From: Bacteroidales bacterium
Lineage (GTDB): Bacteria > Bacteroidota > Bacteroidia > Bacteroidales > F082
Direction of reading: 5' to 3'
Assembly (NCBI GenBank): GCA_017394865.1
Contig: JAFPWT010000017.1
Coordinates: 95,738-159,737 of the forward strand
Length of the DNA stretch: 64,000 nt
In this document: positions 1 through 8,116 of the stretch, in pieces
Numbering within the stretch: the stretch's first letter is position 1
How the letters are laid out: each line of letters starts with the position of its first letter
Program-made: the position numbers and the translations under genes
The notes under the pieces: model-generated
Databases searched by the model: none
Seen by the model: only the letters and a program-made list of their open reading frames with translations
What the model was told of the DNA's origin: nothing

Positions 1-643
1 TAAAGCCGTTGCCGTTATTATCGAAATAGTGGTTTGCATTTATAAAATAATAATTTTTATAACCTGCTTGATAGACTGCTCCCGAGGCTGTAAAAGTGGT
101 GTTGCCTGTTCCCGTTATCACATCTGCACCACTGATGGTAGGATTAGTGGAGGTGCTGCCAGTGGTGGTAATGGTGCAATTGTATAAAGAGGTTGTGCCT
201 CCTTGAGAAGTCTGATTGTATGCCCACCCCCAAGTGGTGCCAGAGAGTGTGGGATAATGATATCTTCTGCTATATGTGCCCCCTGTTCTGTGATATATGT
301 ATTCCTCGTCGCCCCCTCTATACCAGTTTCCCCAATCGGTACCAAGAGACAATGACGTATATTGCAGGTAGTTGTTATTATTGTTAATTGCCTCACCACT
401 GCTGTTAGCAGTCCTGATATAGTCACGACTTGCATAGTCCCACAGGCAGGTGGCAGGATTGAACGTGGTGGTGGCCGCAGTGTTCACAGTTGTTCCCGCA
501 TCGTTGTGGGTCAGGAAATAGTTGCCATTCATAATGACAGCCTGTCCCATCACCGGCAGACAGCCGACGATCAGCGCCAAGATCAGCAGCAATCGCTTGG
601 GGGTTATGTTGGATTTTCTTGTTGAGGCGTAACGTTGATTCAT
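1..643 (-). CDS. Secreted surface protein, N-terminal part; runs off the left edge
   Basis: An open frame reads leftward from the ATG at 643 to the edge of the window with no stop, giving 214 codons. Residues about 15-34 form a signal peptide (basic start, then LLLILALIVGCLPVMGQA), so the protein is exported. The mature part starts with NYFLTHNDAGTTVNT and FNPATCLWDYAS and continues with Asn, Thr and Gly-rich sequence. This style is common at the N-terminus of large Bacteroidales surface proteins, but I cannot name a domain. The C-terminal sorting domain, if there is one, lies outside the window. A TAnnTTTG promoter at 742-749 lies about 100 bases upstream. The exported nature is clear; the function is unknown. 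Confidence 0.7.
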   Translation of the reverse strand, partial: MNQRYASTRKSNITPKRLLLILALIVGCLPVMGQAVIMNGNYFLTHNDAGTTVNTAATTTFNPATCLWDYASRDYIRTANSSGEAINNNNNYLQYTSLSLGTDWGNWYRGGDEEYIYHRTGGTYSRRYHYPTLSGTTWGWAYNQTSQGGTTSLYNCTITTTGSTSTNPTISGADVITGTGNTTFTASGAVYQAGYKNYYFINANHYFDNNGNGF

Positions 644-889
644 ATCTTGAGTGTGGTTATTTCGGGGTTAGTTATTTGATTTTCACCAAATTCTGTTTTT
701 TATATTATATATTATATTAAATAGTACACGTAAAAATTGCGCAAAGATACAAATTTTCTACCAAACGGAGGCTTGTAAATGTATCTTTTTTAAAATTTTT
801 TTTAAGAATTTATTTCACCAGTGGATTCTTGTAAATGTTAGAATAGAAATAAAAACAATTAATATAATGTCATTTATCAATAAAAATAT
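644..889. other. AT-rich intergenic stretch
   Basis: This gap lies between the surface protein start at 643 and the small HTH gene. It is very AT-rich, and I see no plausible gene on either strand. It holds the minus-strand promoter at 742-749. TTGTAAATGT occurs twice, near 773 and 830. Plus-strand promoter elements follow at 890-897 and 931-938. Confidence 0.6.
742..749 (-). promoter_or_regulatory. Bacteroidota -7 promoter element (TATCTTTG)
   Basis: On the minus strand the bases read TATCTTTG, matching the Bacteroidota -7 consensus TAnnTTTG. The predicted start of transcription is near 735, leaving a leader of about 90 bases before the ATG at 643. No convincing -33 TTTG was found at the ideal spacing. 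Confidence 0.55.
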
Positions 890-938
890 TACTTTTGCAA
901 ATTTAATAGCATGGTAAGTATTAATGTTTGTAATTTTG
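890..938 (+). promoter_or_regulatory. Two candidate -7 elements before the small HTH gene
   Basis: TACTTTTG at 890-897 and TAATTTTG at 931-938 both match TAnnTTTG and point toward the small HTH reading frame at 1008. Either could drive it. The sequence does not decide between them. Confidence 0.4.
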
Positions 939-1007
939 CGGCGAGATTTTTAATATTGAAATGAAAACTGTAAAAAAATCCGAGCACATTATTGGTGTAT
1001 AACAAAA

Positions 1008-1205
1008 ATGTTATATCTTTCTGCATTTTATAACGCCCATCCCTACCTGAATGTGAGTAAACTGGCAGAACACCTACATGTGAACGCTTCATTGATGCGT
1101 CAGTATAAACATGGCCAATATATCTCAGAGGAACAAGTGATGCGTATCCAAGAAGGCATTCGATCCGTAGGAAGGGAATTGGCAACTACTACGTTGGTCA
1201 AATAA
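1008..1205 (+). CDS. Small helix-turn-helix protein, resembling the C-terminal domain of HicB-like antitoxins
   Basis: This 65-residue frame contains HPYLNVSKLAEHLHVNASL then MRQYKHGQYISEEQVMRIQE and GIRSVGRELA. That pattern (Asn-x-Ser start, RQY-x-x-G, then a second helix ending in IGRELA) is seen in the DNA-binding tail of HicB-like antitoxins of Bacteroidales. The N-terminal HicB fold is missing. A 13-codon frame at 961-1002 starting MKTVKKSEHI sits just before it and could be the remnant of the original start. No toxin gene is adjacent. It may be a stand-alone small regulator or the relic of a toxin-antitoxin locus. The match is from memory of the family, not a search. Confidence 0.45.
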   Translation: MLYLSAFYNAHPYLNVSKLAEHLHVNASLMRQYKHGQYISEEQVMRIQEGIRSVGRELATTTLVK

Positions 1206-1217
1206 TAGAAAAATTTT

Positions 1218-1721
1218 TCAAGACATGTTTTCGACCGCTTCTTCCACGATCTCGAAACCTTGATAGACATAAGGTACCGTCTCCTCCACCAAGGGGTAAA
1301 GCACCGATTCTTCCCTAAGCTCATTGTCAACAAATCCGTTATCGCAAAGCACATTGAGCAGCATGACCGCCACACTGCACAACAGCACCCCTTTGCCGAG
1401 ACCAACGACGAAACCGCCTATCTTATCAAGAAAACCCAAACTGATCGCCTTCACCAACTTCTTCACCAAACGACCCAAAAGATAAACCAACACCGCCAAC
1501 ACCACAAAAGTGACCACAAACGAAATCACATGCAGATACTTGGGACCGATCTCCACCAACTCGATCAACTTGCCCGCAGTGAAGTCGGAGAAGTGAAAAG
1601 CACCATACAACCCCACAAACAACGCCAACAAAGTAGCCACCTCGATAATGATGCCCTTCCGCAAACCATCAATACCAAAAACAATCAACAATACAGCAAT
1701 GATGATATCAAGATAATTCAT
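1218..1721 (-). CDS. cvpA: CvpA family inner-membrane protein
   Basis: This 167-residue protein starts MNYLDIIIAVLLIVFGIDGL and has four hydrophobic segments at about residues 5-20, 28-45, 62-85 and 100-123. The NYLD start and the FGIDGLRKGIIIEV turn match the CvpA family, a membrane family named for its role in colicin V production and linked to envelope homeostasis. The length is normal. It begins one base after the stop of the M64 peptidase, so the two are almost certainly translated from one mRNA. The C-terminal 35 residues are acidic and probably cytoplasmic or periplasmic. The exact biochemical role of the family is not settled. Confidence 0.88.
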   Translation of the reverse strand: MNYLDIIIAVLLIVFGIDGLRKGIIIEVATLLALFVGLYGAFHFSDFTAGKLIELVEIGPKYLHVISFVVTFVVLAVLVYLLGRLVKKLVKAISLGFLDKIGGFVVGLGKGVLLCSVAVMLLNVLCDNGFVDNELREESVLYPLVEETVPYVYQGFEIVEEAVENMS

Positions 1722-1722
1722 A

Positions 1723-2994
1723 TTACTCCGTATAATATAGAATCATACGCTCTATGGCACGCTGGCAGACAGGACAGAACACATGACCCTTGAAAGTCTT
1801 CATCAGGCAATCCATATGGGGGCTGTAGACACCTTCAGCCTCATAACCACCACCTTCAAAGACACCAATGGTGTGCTCATACTTCTTCTCACGCGGCGTG
1901 GGTATGGGGGTCTTCTTGTCCATCATGTCCTTCCACTTGATATCGAAGTCGACCAACGTAGTGATATTGGGCTCCCATGGCTCGATGTCGTTGTTGTAGA
2001 AGTCGCCATAGCCGGTTTCATCCTGATAGTACTCGTCGGCAAGGCCAGCAAAGCCATGGCCGAACTCGTGGATGATGATGTCGCCACTGAAGGCATTGCC
2101 CGCCGCACTGGAGCAATAGAAATTATAGATACCCCCTCCCCCATACTTCTTGCTGTTGACGAGCACGTAGATCTGGTCGTAAGGCACCTGGCCGGCGAGA
2201 TCACGGAGATCGCGGTTGTCGGTGGTCATGCAATAGCGCTCCGAGTCGAAAGTCCAGTAGCTGAAACGCATCGCTGTGTTCTTGTAGACATGAGCACCCG
2301 GCTCGGTACAACCCGACTCCTGTGAGGGCGCCATCACGCCGCGGACGTTGAAACGCTCCTTGTAGCGATCATAAGGCGCATAGCTGAAGAGGCTCTTAAC
2401 AAAGAAATCGCAGTCCTTGACGAACTTGCCCATCTCCTCCTGGGTATAGCCCTCAGGCAAGATGACGATGTCGACGGCATGAGTAATGTCGGGGTTGCCA
2501 ATCCAAGCATCATAAACGGGGAGCTTAAGGTTGTCGGCCGTGCGGATGAAGTAATCGTCGGGCTTCACCGTCAGGCGCATCCCTTCGATCAAGTTGCCGT
2601 CCCAGTCCTTGCGATAGAGCGCTACCTCGACAGGCTTCTTCGGAAACGGCACGACGACCGACTCGTCGAAAGTCTTGGTGACCTTGGCAGCCTCGTCAGT
2701 GGTCAGCCACTCACCGTAAAGGTTCTGATACCCTTTGGAGAAAAGCAGATGATCGGTGCCTGGCTCGTACACCCTCACGACAAAATTGCCAAATTCAAGA
2801 TTGTCGATCAAATTGGTTTTGGAGCCGCTCCAGAAAGGCTCACGGATCAGCTCCTTCAGCGCGTAAGCCGTAGTTTTGTTATTGCCCGTGAGCGTATAAT
2901 CAACACGGAGCGAAGCCTCGGTGAACCATTCGTCGAACTGGGCAAAGGCCATGCAAGGCAAAAAAGCAAGCAGGAAAAGCAGTAACTTCTTCAT
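1723..2994 (-). CDS. Secreted M64 family metallopeptidase
   Basis: This 423-residue protein has a signal peptide (MKKLLLFLLAFLPCMAFAQ) and the zinc motif HEFGHGFAGLADEYY around residue 310, in which the two His and a downstream acidic residue bind zinc. That signature, plus the N-terminal beta-rich domain, fits peptidase family M64, first known from IgA-cleaving enzymes and common in Bacteroides. A CPVCQRAIERM stretch near the end supplies paired cysteines. It lies 11 bases after the stop of the preceding small exported protein and one base before cvpA. It probably degrades extracellular or periplasmic protein. The real substrate cannot be read from sequence. Confidence 0.88.
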   Translation of the reverse strand: MKKLLLFLLAFLPCMAFAQFDEWFTEASLRVDYTLTGNNKTTAYALKELIREPFWSGSKTNLIDNLEFGNFVVRVYEPGTDHLLFSKGYQNLYGEWLTTDEAAKVTKTFDESVVVPFPKKPVEVALYRKDWDGNLIEGMRLTVKPDDYFIRTADNLKLPVYDAWIGNPDITHAVDIVILPEGYTQEEMGKFVKDCDFFVKSLFSYAPYDRYKERFNVRGVMAPSQESGCTEPGAHVYKNTAMRFSYWTFDSERYCMTTDNRDLRDLAGQVPYDQIYVLVNSKKYGGGGIYNFYCSSAAGNAFSGDIIIHEFGHGFAGLADEYYQDETGYGDFYNNDIEPWEPNITTLVDFDIKWKDMMDKKTPIPTPREKKYEHTIGVFEGGGYEAEGVYSPHMDCLMKTFKGHVFCPVCQRAIERMILYYTE

Positions 2995-3005
2995 GACTGG
3001 TGGTA

Positions 3006-3647
3006 TTAATACTCGACATCATATAATGACAGGAAGACGGTCTTGAACTTCCGGAAGTTATCCAAGGCACGCGAGAACGAAGCCTCGAGCGTCTCTTCAT
3101 CATAGGCGTTCACCCGGTCATTGACAGAGCAGGTCTTCAGCTCTTCGTTCTTGCCGGCTTTCTTACAGATAGTGCGTATCAACGTCCCGTCGGCAGCGTA
3201 GTATCCCCGCAGTTCCACCTTGAAGTCGTACGATTTGCCTTCGTAGTAGCCATAGCGCGTAAACCAGAAGAGCGGATTGCCGTCTTCGTCGTAGACGTAT
3301 TCCTCGAAATAATCCAAAGAACCCATATTATAGGTGCGACGCACCATCAAGAGGCTGTATCCCACAGGATATGGCTCCATGTCTTCTTCGATCTCGGTGT
3401 AATAGAATTCCATTTTGTCGACACTCAGCCCCGAGCCTGCCCAATTCTGCTTGCGTACCACAGTGGTATAGTTTACGGCGGGGATTTCGTCCCTTTCGTA
3501 TTCCTTGTTGGTAGCAATGTTGGACAGGCCCACAGCATAACGATCACGGGCAAGTTGAACCCTTGCCTCGATTTTCTCGTTTTTTTGTGCCCAAACCGGC
3601 ACGACAAGCGTCACCAGCAGGGCAAAAAGCAGCATCTTTCTTCTCAT
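3006..3647 (-). CDS. Exported protein of unknown function
   Basis: This is a 213-residue protein. I chose the ATG at 3647 because it gives a clean signal peptide (MRRKMLLFALLVTLVVPVWA, cut before QKNEK). The frame is open further upstream, but that part would put 24 hydrophobic and basic residues before the signal and runs into the promoter at 3666-3673. The mature part is mostly beta strand, with repeated tyrosines and phrases such as YDEDGNPLFWFTRYGYYEGK that suggest an antiparallel sheet. I do not recognise a family. It is the first gene of an operon with the M64 peptidase and cvpA, so it may be processed by, bind, or inhibit that peptidase; this is inference only. Confidence 0.65.
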   Translation of the reverse strand: MRRKMLLFALLVTLVVPVWAQKNEKIEARVQLARDRYAVGLSNIATNKEYERDEIPAVNYTTVVRKQNWAGSGLSVDKMEFYYTEIEEDMEPYPVGYSLLMVRRTYNMGSLDYFEEYVYDEDGNPLFWFTRYGYYEGKSYDFKVELRGYYAADGTLIRTICKKAGKNEELKTCSVNDRVNAYDEETLEASFSRALDNFRKFKTVFLSLYDVEY

Positions 3648-3665
3648 GGCATTTTTATTTGGGTA

Positions 3666-3673
3666 CAAAAATA
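3666..3673 (-). promoter_or_regulatory. -7 promoter element (TATTTTTG) for the M64-cvpA operon
   Basis: On the minus strand the bases read TATTTTTG, 18 bases before the chosen ATG at 3647. The next two genes follow with gaps of 11 and 1 bases, so this promoter probably serves all three. Confidence 0.5.
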
Positions 3674-3727
3674 ATAAAATTCTCAAAAAAAACACTATTT
3701 TAGCACTTTGAAACAACAACGACGATT

Positions 3728-4684
3728 ATGAACAACACCTACTCTATCGGAATCGACATCGGTGGCACGAACACCGACATTGGGCTGGTGAGCGCCGACG
3801 GACGCTGTGTAGCCCGAAAGAACCTCCCCACAAGACAGTATTTTGACGCTGACCTCTATGTGTCCGACATCTGCAAAAAAATCACTGAGATGATGGACGA
3901 ACAGCATGTGGATACCATCGACGGCATCGGCATCGCCGCCCCGATGGGCAACTACTACACAGGCTGCATCGACAACGCCACAAACCTCAACTTCAGGGGG
4001 GTGACCGACCTCAACGCATTGGTGCACAAACACTTGGATATTCCTGTGACGGTTTCCAACGACGCCAACGCTGCGGCCTATGGCGAGTTGGTGTACGGCG
4101 GTGCCAAAGGGATGAAAAGTTTCATCACCTTCACTTTAGGTACCGGGGTGGGCAGTGGCATCGTCATCGACGGCAAGCTGGTGCACGGCAAGACCGGTAA
4201 CGCCGGTGAGCTGGGACACGCCATCCTGATCCCCAGCGGTCGCCTCTGCGGCTGCGGCAGGAAAGGCTGTCTGGAGACCTACACCTCTGCCACGGGCATC
4301 CGCTATACAGCATTGGAGCTGCTGGAGAAACGGCCGCAGTATCACGGCGTGCTGGCACAGATTCCAAAGGATGAGCTTACCAGCAAACACGTAGGCGACG
4401 CCGCCAAAGAAGGCGACCCTTTGGCGCTGGAAATCTTCGAGATGACCGGCAACTGGCTGGGTATCGCCATGGCCAACGCCGTGGCCTTCAGCAGCCCCGA
4501 AGCCATCTTCCTGATGGGCGGCCCAGTGAAGGCTGGCGAGGTGCTTCTAAAGCCTTTACGGGAATCGTTCAAGAAACACCTCTGCTTCGTTTACGATGGC
4601 AGCGTGGAGATCAAGGTCTCCGAACTGCCAGACAACGACGCCGCCATCTTGGGTGCCGCAGCGCTGACAAAGGCCGCACGGTAA
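3728..4684 (+). CDS. ROK family sugar kinase (glucokinase-like)
   Basis: This 318-residue protein has every ROK hallmark: the phosphate-binding DIGGTNTDIGLVSADGR near residue 10, the NDANAAAYGE catalytic region near residue 113, LGTGVGSGIVIDGKL, and the zinc-binding CGCGRKGCLETY segment near residue 180 after GELGH. The family phosphorylates glucose, N-acetyl sugars or fructose in the cytoplasm using ATP; glucokinase is the most likely activity given the GNAGELGH motif. The length is standard. It is transcribed alone, divergent from the M64 operon. No sugar transporter or transcription factor lies next to it. Confidence 0.88.
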   Translation: MNNTYSIGIDIGGTNTDIGLVSADGRCVARKNLPTRQYFDADLYVSDICKKITEMMDEQHVDTIDGIGIAAPMGNYYTGCIDNATNLNFRGVTDLNALVHKHLDIPVTVSNDANAAAYGELVYGGAKGMKSFITFTLGTGVGSGIVIDGKLVHGKTGNAGELGHAILIPSGRLCGCGRKGCLETYTSATGIRYTALELLEKRPQYHGVLAQIPKDELTSKHVGDAAKEGDPLALEIFEMTGNWLGIAMANAVAFSSPEAIFLMGGPVKAGEVLLKPLRESFKKHLCFVYDGSVEIKVSELPDNDAAILGAAALTKAAR

Positions 4685-4709
4685 CTAAGACGCATTAATA
4701 GAATCTAGA

Positions 4710-4739
4710 ATTATTAATATATTGATTTATATTAATAAT
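4710..4739. repeat. Inverted repeat, 12-bp perfect arms
   Basis: ATTATTAATATA at 4710-4721 is answered by its exact complement at 4728-4739 across a 6-base loop. It lies between the ROK kinase and the DUF5618 gene. No T-run follows on the plus strand, so it is a weak terminator candidate. It could instead be a protein-binding site or a cruciform. Confidence 0.45.
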
Positions 4740-4813
4740 AGGTGTCATTCAGATATTTTTTATATGAATAAGAAAATATTATAAAAATATACTGACATTA
4801 TAAATTTTTAGCG

Positions 4814-4821
4814 TATCTTTG
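4814..4821 (+). promoter_or_regulatory. -7 promoter element (TATCTTTG)
   Basis: An exact match to TAnnTTTG, 27 bases before the ATG at 4849 of the DUF5618 gene. The second DUF5618 gene has the identical element at 12354-12361 at nearly the same distance. Confidence 0.6.
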
Positions 4822-4848
4822 CGGCGAAAAACGAAACAACAACGTCCT

Positions 4849-5241
4849 ATGGAAAAGAAAGATCCCATTGAAGAAGCCCGCCGCTATGTGGATAACGCCA
4901 AGAAAACCTTGAGCGAAAACGAGGAATACGACCCTGTTCTCCGCCGCTACAACGATCATAAATATGTGCGTGCCGCCGGACATTATCTGTGGCATGCCGT
5001 GATGCTGGCCCTTGACTCAGTGTTTCACGTTAGAAAAGACCGCCGCACCCGTGTCGACATCGATGCCTACAGGGAGGCTGTAAGAAAGAGAGACCGTAAA
5101 CTGTTGGACCTGTTGAACGACAGCTATCAAATCCTCCACCTCCACATGGGTTACGATGGTGTTCTTGTCAAAACAAGTTGTGATGAAGGATTCCGCATCA
5201 CCAACGACATCATCGATCGCTGTGAAAAGCTAAGGGCATAA
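4849..5241 (+). CDS. DUF5618 family protein, copy 1
   Basis: This 130-residue all-helical protein has no signal peptide. I chose the ATG at 4849 (MEKKDPIEEARRYVDNAKK) because the earlier in-frame start overlaps the promoter and the second copy starts at the matching residue. Conserved blocks KYVRAAGHYLWHAVMLALD, DRRTRVDIDAYREAVRKRD and LHMGYDG identify DUF5618, a Bacteroidota family of unknown function. The repeated His, Arg and Asp residues on helices recall HEPN-like folds, but I would not claim that. The paralogue at 12387-12782 is closely similar along its whole length. Both are monocistronic with the same promoter type. Confidence 0.8.
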   Translation: MEKKDPIEEARRYVDNAKKTLSENEEYDPVLRRYNDHKYVRAAGHYLWHAVMLALDSVFHVRKDRRTRVDIDAYREAVRKRDRKLLDLLNDSYQILHLHMGYDGVLVKTSCDEGFRITNDIIDRCEKLRA

Positions 5242-5268
5242 AATAAATTTCCTAAAAAGGAATCGGAT

Positions 5269-7503
5269 TTATTTGATCTGAAACCGAAAGCCAGCATAGC
5301 CGCGGATGCCGCTCAACGGGCCCCACACCATAGAGGCATCGAAGTCTTGACCGAAGGGCTCGGAAGCCGAGACCAGCGGGTGATCTTGCTTGTAGTTCGT
5401 AAGGTTCTCACCACCAAAGTAAATCTCCCAATGCTCACCCAATTTCTTGGTCACCTGGGCATTCATGATCACATAGAAAGGTGAACGTTCCATGTTTTGT
5501 CCGTCAGCCACAGCCGTGGCGTTGCCGCTCATGTCGGGAATACGGCTGTCACCATTGAATTGGGTGATAAGGTCGAACTGCCAAGTACCCGGGGCATACG
5601 ACAAGGTGAGCAATCCCTTGTAACGGTTCACAAAAGGCTTCTCGCGCAAGCTGTCGTTGATGGTCATCTTCACGTCAGTGTAACGGAAAGCCGCCGACAC
5701 ATCGAAGTTCTTGAACAGCTCATAGTCGACTTGGATCTGGGCACAGTTGGAATACGACTTACCGTCGAGGTTATAGATGCGGATCTGATGGGCATCGGCA
5801 TCACGGTCGATGACAATTTGGTTGACGAAGTCGGTACGATAAGCATCCACCAACAATTGAAGTTCCTTCTGCCCTATATCGAAATGTTTGGAGAGGTTGA
5901 TGCCAAAGTTCCACGCCTCCTCCATCTTTGGGGTGGCGTTGAAGATGATCTGACGCGACGAGGCCAGCATGGTAGAGTTCTCAGCCAACACATTGGGGGA
6001 ACGATAGCCCTTGCCCGCCGAGACTCGCAGCGCCAATTCCTTGTCGGTACGGAAACGCACATGGAGACGCGGGGTGTAGAACAAACGGTCATAATAGGTG
6101 TTGTAATCCGCGCGAACACCACCAATAACGGTCCAATGGTGATCATCGCTGAACACATATTCCGCAAAGGCACCCGGCACCTGTTCCACGCGACCCATCA
6201 CGCTGTCGTTGAGCAACTCATCATAGTTGTCGTAGGAATAGCTGGCACCCACGGAATACTTATGGTTGGTGTTGACAATGTACGAATCGAACAACACGTT
6301 GGCATAGTACGACAGCTGCGTAGCCTTGTAGTCGGTCAGGCCATAATACGAATCCATCTTATGGTAGGTGAGCTGTTGCTGGATGCCGAGGCTGGTCTCG
6401 GGGCGGTCGAAGATAAAGCCCGTCTTTGCGAAAGCCTCATAACGTTCGGTGTTGATGCCGATGCCATAGCGGTCGTAGCCCGCATCAAGACGATGCTCTG
6501 GATCGAAGTCCATCTGTCCACTGACACGGGTTTCTTTCAAGGCTTTGACGCCCAGCTTACAGCCGAAATGACCCGTATTGGGATGGTTGTAGCGCAAGAA
6601 GGCGCTGTATTGTTTGGTGACCGGGTCGTCCATGAAGCCATCGCCGTTGCCGTCCATCTTCATGGGGTTGTAGCCCACATGGCCGAGCAGCATCAGTCCG
6701 TCGTTCTTGCCTACCTTCACACGGGTGTTGAAGTTGAGTTCCGTCATGGCCATGGTGTTGGCAAAGAGGTTGACAAACACCTTTTCGCTCTTGTTATCTT
6801 CTGGTTCTTTAAAGTCAACATTAATTTGTCCACTGATGGACTCGTAGCCGTTGCGTACGGAGGAGGTTCCTTTGGAGACTGAGATGCCGTGCATCCAGGT
6901 GCCGGGGACATAGCCGAGACCGAAGGCCGAAGCCAACCCGCGGAAGTTGGGCATGTTCTCCGTCATCATCTGGGTGTAGAGACCACTGAGACCCAACAGC
7001 TCGATTTGCTTGGCGCCAGTGACCGCATCGGCGTAGGACACGTCGACTGAGGCGTTGGTCTCAAAACTCTCTGCCAGACTACAGCAGGCACAGCGACGCA
7101 GGGCCTCGCCTGTGATGTGTTCGGTATGATGCGGGTCAAGGGTTGAGATGTATTGTGCCTTCTGTCGTGCAGTCACATCTACCTCACCCAGGGTGAGCGG
7201 AGTGCTCATCACATGGTCGTAATGCTGAGGGGTAGCCATATGATGCACCGTGTCGTTGGCATAGCCCACAAAACTGAACACCAGACATTTATAAGTGGGA
7301 TGGATCTCGATGCTGTAATGGCCGTGCTCATCGGTAATGGTGCCCACGTTGGCGATTTTCCAATAGACGTTGACACCAGGAAGAGGTTGTTTCTTTCCGT
7401 CGACGTTTTCATAAACAGTGCCTTCGATGACCTTTTGGGCAAAGGACGAAAACGTGAAAGACAACAGGAATATTATTAATAATAGGTATTGTTTGGTTTT
7501 CAT
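5269..7503 (-). CDS. TonB-dependent receptor, metal-type
   Basis: This 744-residue outer-membrane receptor has a signal peptide (1-22), a carboxypeptidase-regulatory-like beta domain (about 26-105, GTVYENVDGKKQPLPGV), a plug domain (about 115-235) and a beta-barrel ending in GYAGFRFQIK with the usual terminal aromatic pattern. The plug starts with ALRRCACCSLAESFE, carrying Cys138, Cys140 and Cys141, and then VTGAKQIELLGLSGLYTQMM. That version of the plug belongs to the receptors that Bacteroidota keep beside heavy-metal-binding proteins. The next gene upstream, 81 bases away, is such a protein (HYC_CC_PP type). Uptake of copper or a similar metal or its chelate is likely; vitamin or peptide ligands are less likely. 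Confidence 0.85.
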   Translation of the reverse strand: MKTKQYLLLIIFLLSFTFSSFAQKVIEGTVYENVDGKKQPLPGVNVYWKIANVGTITDEHGHYSIEIHPTYKCLVFSFVGYANDTVHHMATPQHYDHVMSTPLTLGEVDVTARQKAQYISTLDPHHTEHITGEALRRCACCSLAESFETNASVDVSYADAVTGAKQIELLGLSGLYTQMMTENMPNFRGLASAFGLGYVPGTWMHGISVSKGTSSVRNGYESISGQINVDFKEPEDNKSEKVFVNLFANTMAMTELNFNTRVKVGKNDGLMLLGHVGYNPMKMDGNGDGFMDDPVTKQYSAFLRYNHPNTGHFGCKLGVKALKETRVSGQMDFDPEHRLDAGYDRYGIGINTERYEAFAKTGFIFDRPETSLGIQQQLTYHKMDSYYGLTDYKATQLSYYANVLFDSYIVNTNHKYSVGASYSYDNYDELLNDSVMGRVEQVPGAFAEYVFSDDHHWTVIGGVRADYNTYYDRLFYTPRLHVRFRTDKELALRVSAGKGYRSPNVLAENSTMLASSRQIIFNATPKMEEAWNFGINLSKHFDIGQKELQLLVDAYRTDFVNQIVIDRDADAHQIRIYNLDGKSYSNCAQIQVDYELFKNFDVSAAFRYTDVKMTINDSLREKPFVNRYKGLLTLSYAPGTWQFDLITQFNGDSRIPDMSGNATAVADGQNMERSPFYVIMNAQVTKKLGEHWEIYFGGENLTNYKQDHPLVSASEPFGQDFDASMVWGPLSGIRGYAGFRFQIK

Positions 7504-7584
7504 GATAAATAATGCGTTATGATAATATTTATTTGACCCAAGTACATTGCTCCGGGCTGGCAGAATGAAACCCCAAAGGGTCTC

Positions 7585-8055
7585 TCAGAAAACCAAAGGA
7601 TTCAGCTTCAAGCTGGAAAAGAAAATCGTTTTCAACCGTCCCGTGAGCAGATAAGGGATCTTCTCCTTAGAGAAAAACCGGAAAAACGGCACTGGATTTT
7701 CTTTTAAAAAGACGCGATACGAATCGGCCAACAGTGTGAAAGGAAGAAACACTGACAAGGATTTTTCAGTTGAGAACGTAAAAATGTCGGTGAAGCCGAT
7801 AGTCTCATTGAAGTCCTTACAGCAGCATTGGGCATCGAAGTGTCGCTCGGCGAGATGATACTCCAGCTCACGCGAGTTCCCGTGCATATGACGGTGACCC
7901 ACGCAATGCGCACACTGTTTGGAAGCATCGCCAAGACTGCTCGTCAGATGGTGATCCTCCGTACAATAATGGAAATTCACGTTAACCCCCATCGAAACTA
8001 CCAGGAGGTGCAACGCCATCAAAATGGATCCTATCTGAAGATTTATTCTTTTCAC
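7585..8055 (-). CDS. HYC_CC_PP family protein, Cys/His-rich, metal-associated
   Basis: This 156-residue protein has an N-terminal hydrophobic signal or anchor, then FHYC at residues 28-31, CAHC at 48-51, HRHMH at 54-58 and CCCK at 77-80, which together look like a metal-binding set. The HYC start, CC middle and Pro-containing tail fit the HYC_CC_PP family found beside metal-type TonB receptors. The listed start is a GTG at 8055, which gives a normal basic signal start (MKRINLQIG). However, a -7 element at 8060-8067 lies only 4 bases before it, so the ATG at 8019 is the alternative. It precedes the TonB receptor and probably hands metal to it or senses it. Confidence 0.72.
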   Translation of the reverse strand: MKRINLQIGSILMALHLLVVSMGVNVNFHYCTEDHHLTSSLGDASKQCAHCVGHRHMHGNSRELEYHLAERHFDAQCCCKDFNETIGFTDIFTFSTEKSLSVFLPFTLLADSYRVFLKENPVPFFRFFSKEKIPYLLTGRLKTIFFSSLKLNPLVF

Positions 8056-8059
8056 AGTG

Positions 8060-8067
8060 CAAAATTA
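8060..8067 (-). promoter_or_regulatory. -7 promoter element (TAATTTTG) for the metal-uptake pair
   Basis: The minus strand reads TAATTTTG, 4 bases from the GTG at 8055. It is back to back with the plus-strand element at 8079-8086, so this is a compact divergent promoter region. Confidence 0.45.
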
Positions 8068-8078
8068 AAAAAATTTCG

Positions 8079-8086
8079 TATTTTTG
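8079..8086 (+). promoter_or_regulatory. -7 promoter element (TATTTTTG)
   Basis: Matches TAnnTTTG and lies 30 bases before the ATG at 8117 of the lipoprotein gene. Confidence 0.5.
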
Positions 8087-8116
8087 CTGCTTTGAACCGC
8101 TAAACAACACTAGAAT

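Noticed and set aside
889-1185. Minus-strand frame of 98 codons over the HTH gene
   Set aside because: No motif, and it runs through two plus-strand promoter elements; the HTH frame is the better gene.
5497-6882. Long plus-strand frame (461 codons) opposite the TonB receptor
   Set aside because: It is antisense to a clear TonB receptor, has no signal, no recognisable motif, and His/Val-rich composition typical of a shadow of GC-biased coding DNA.
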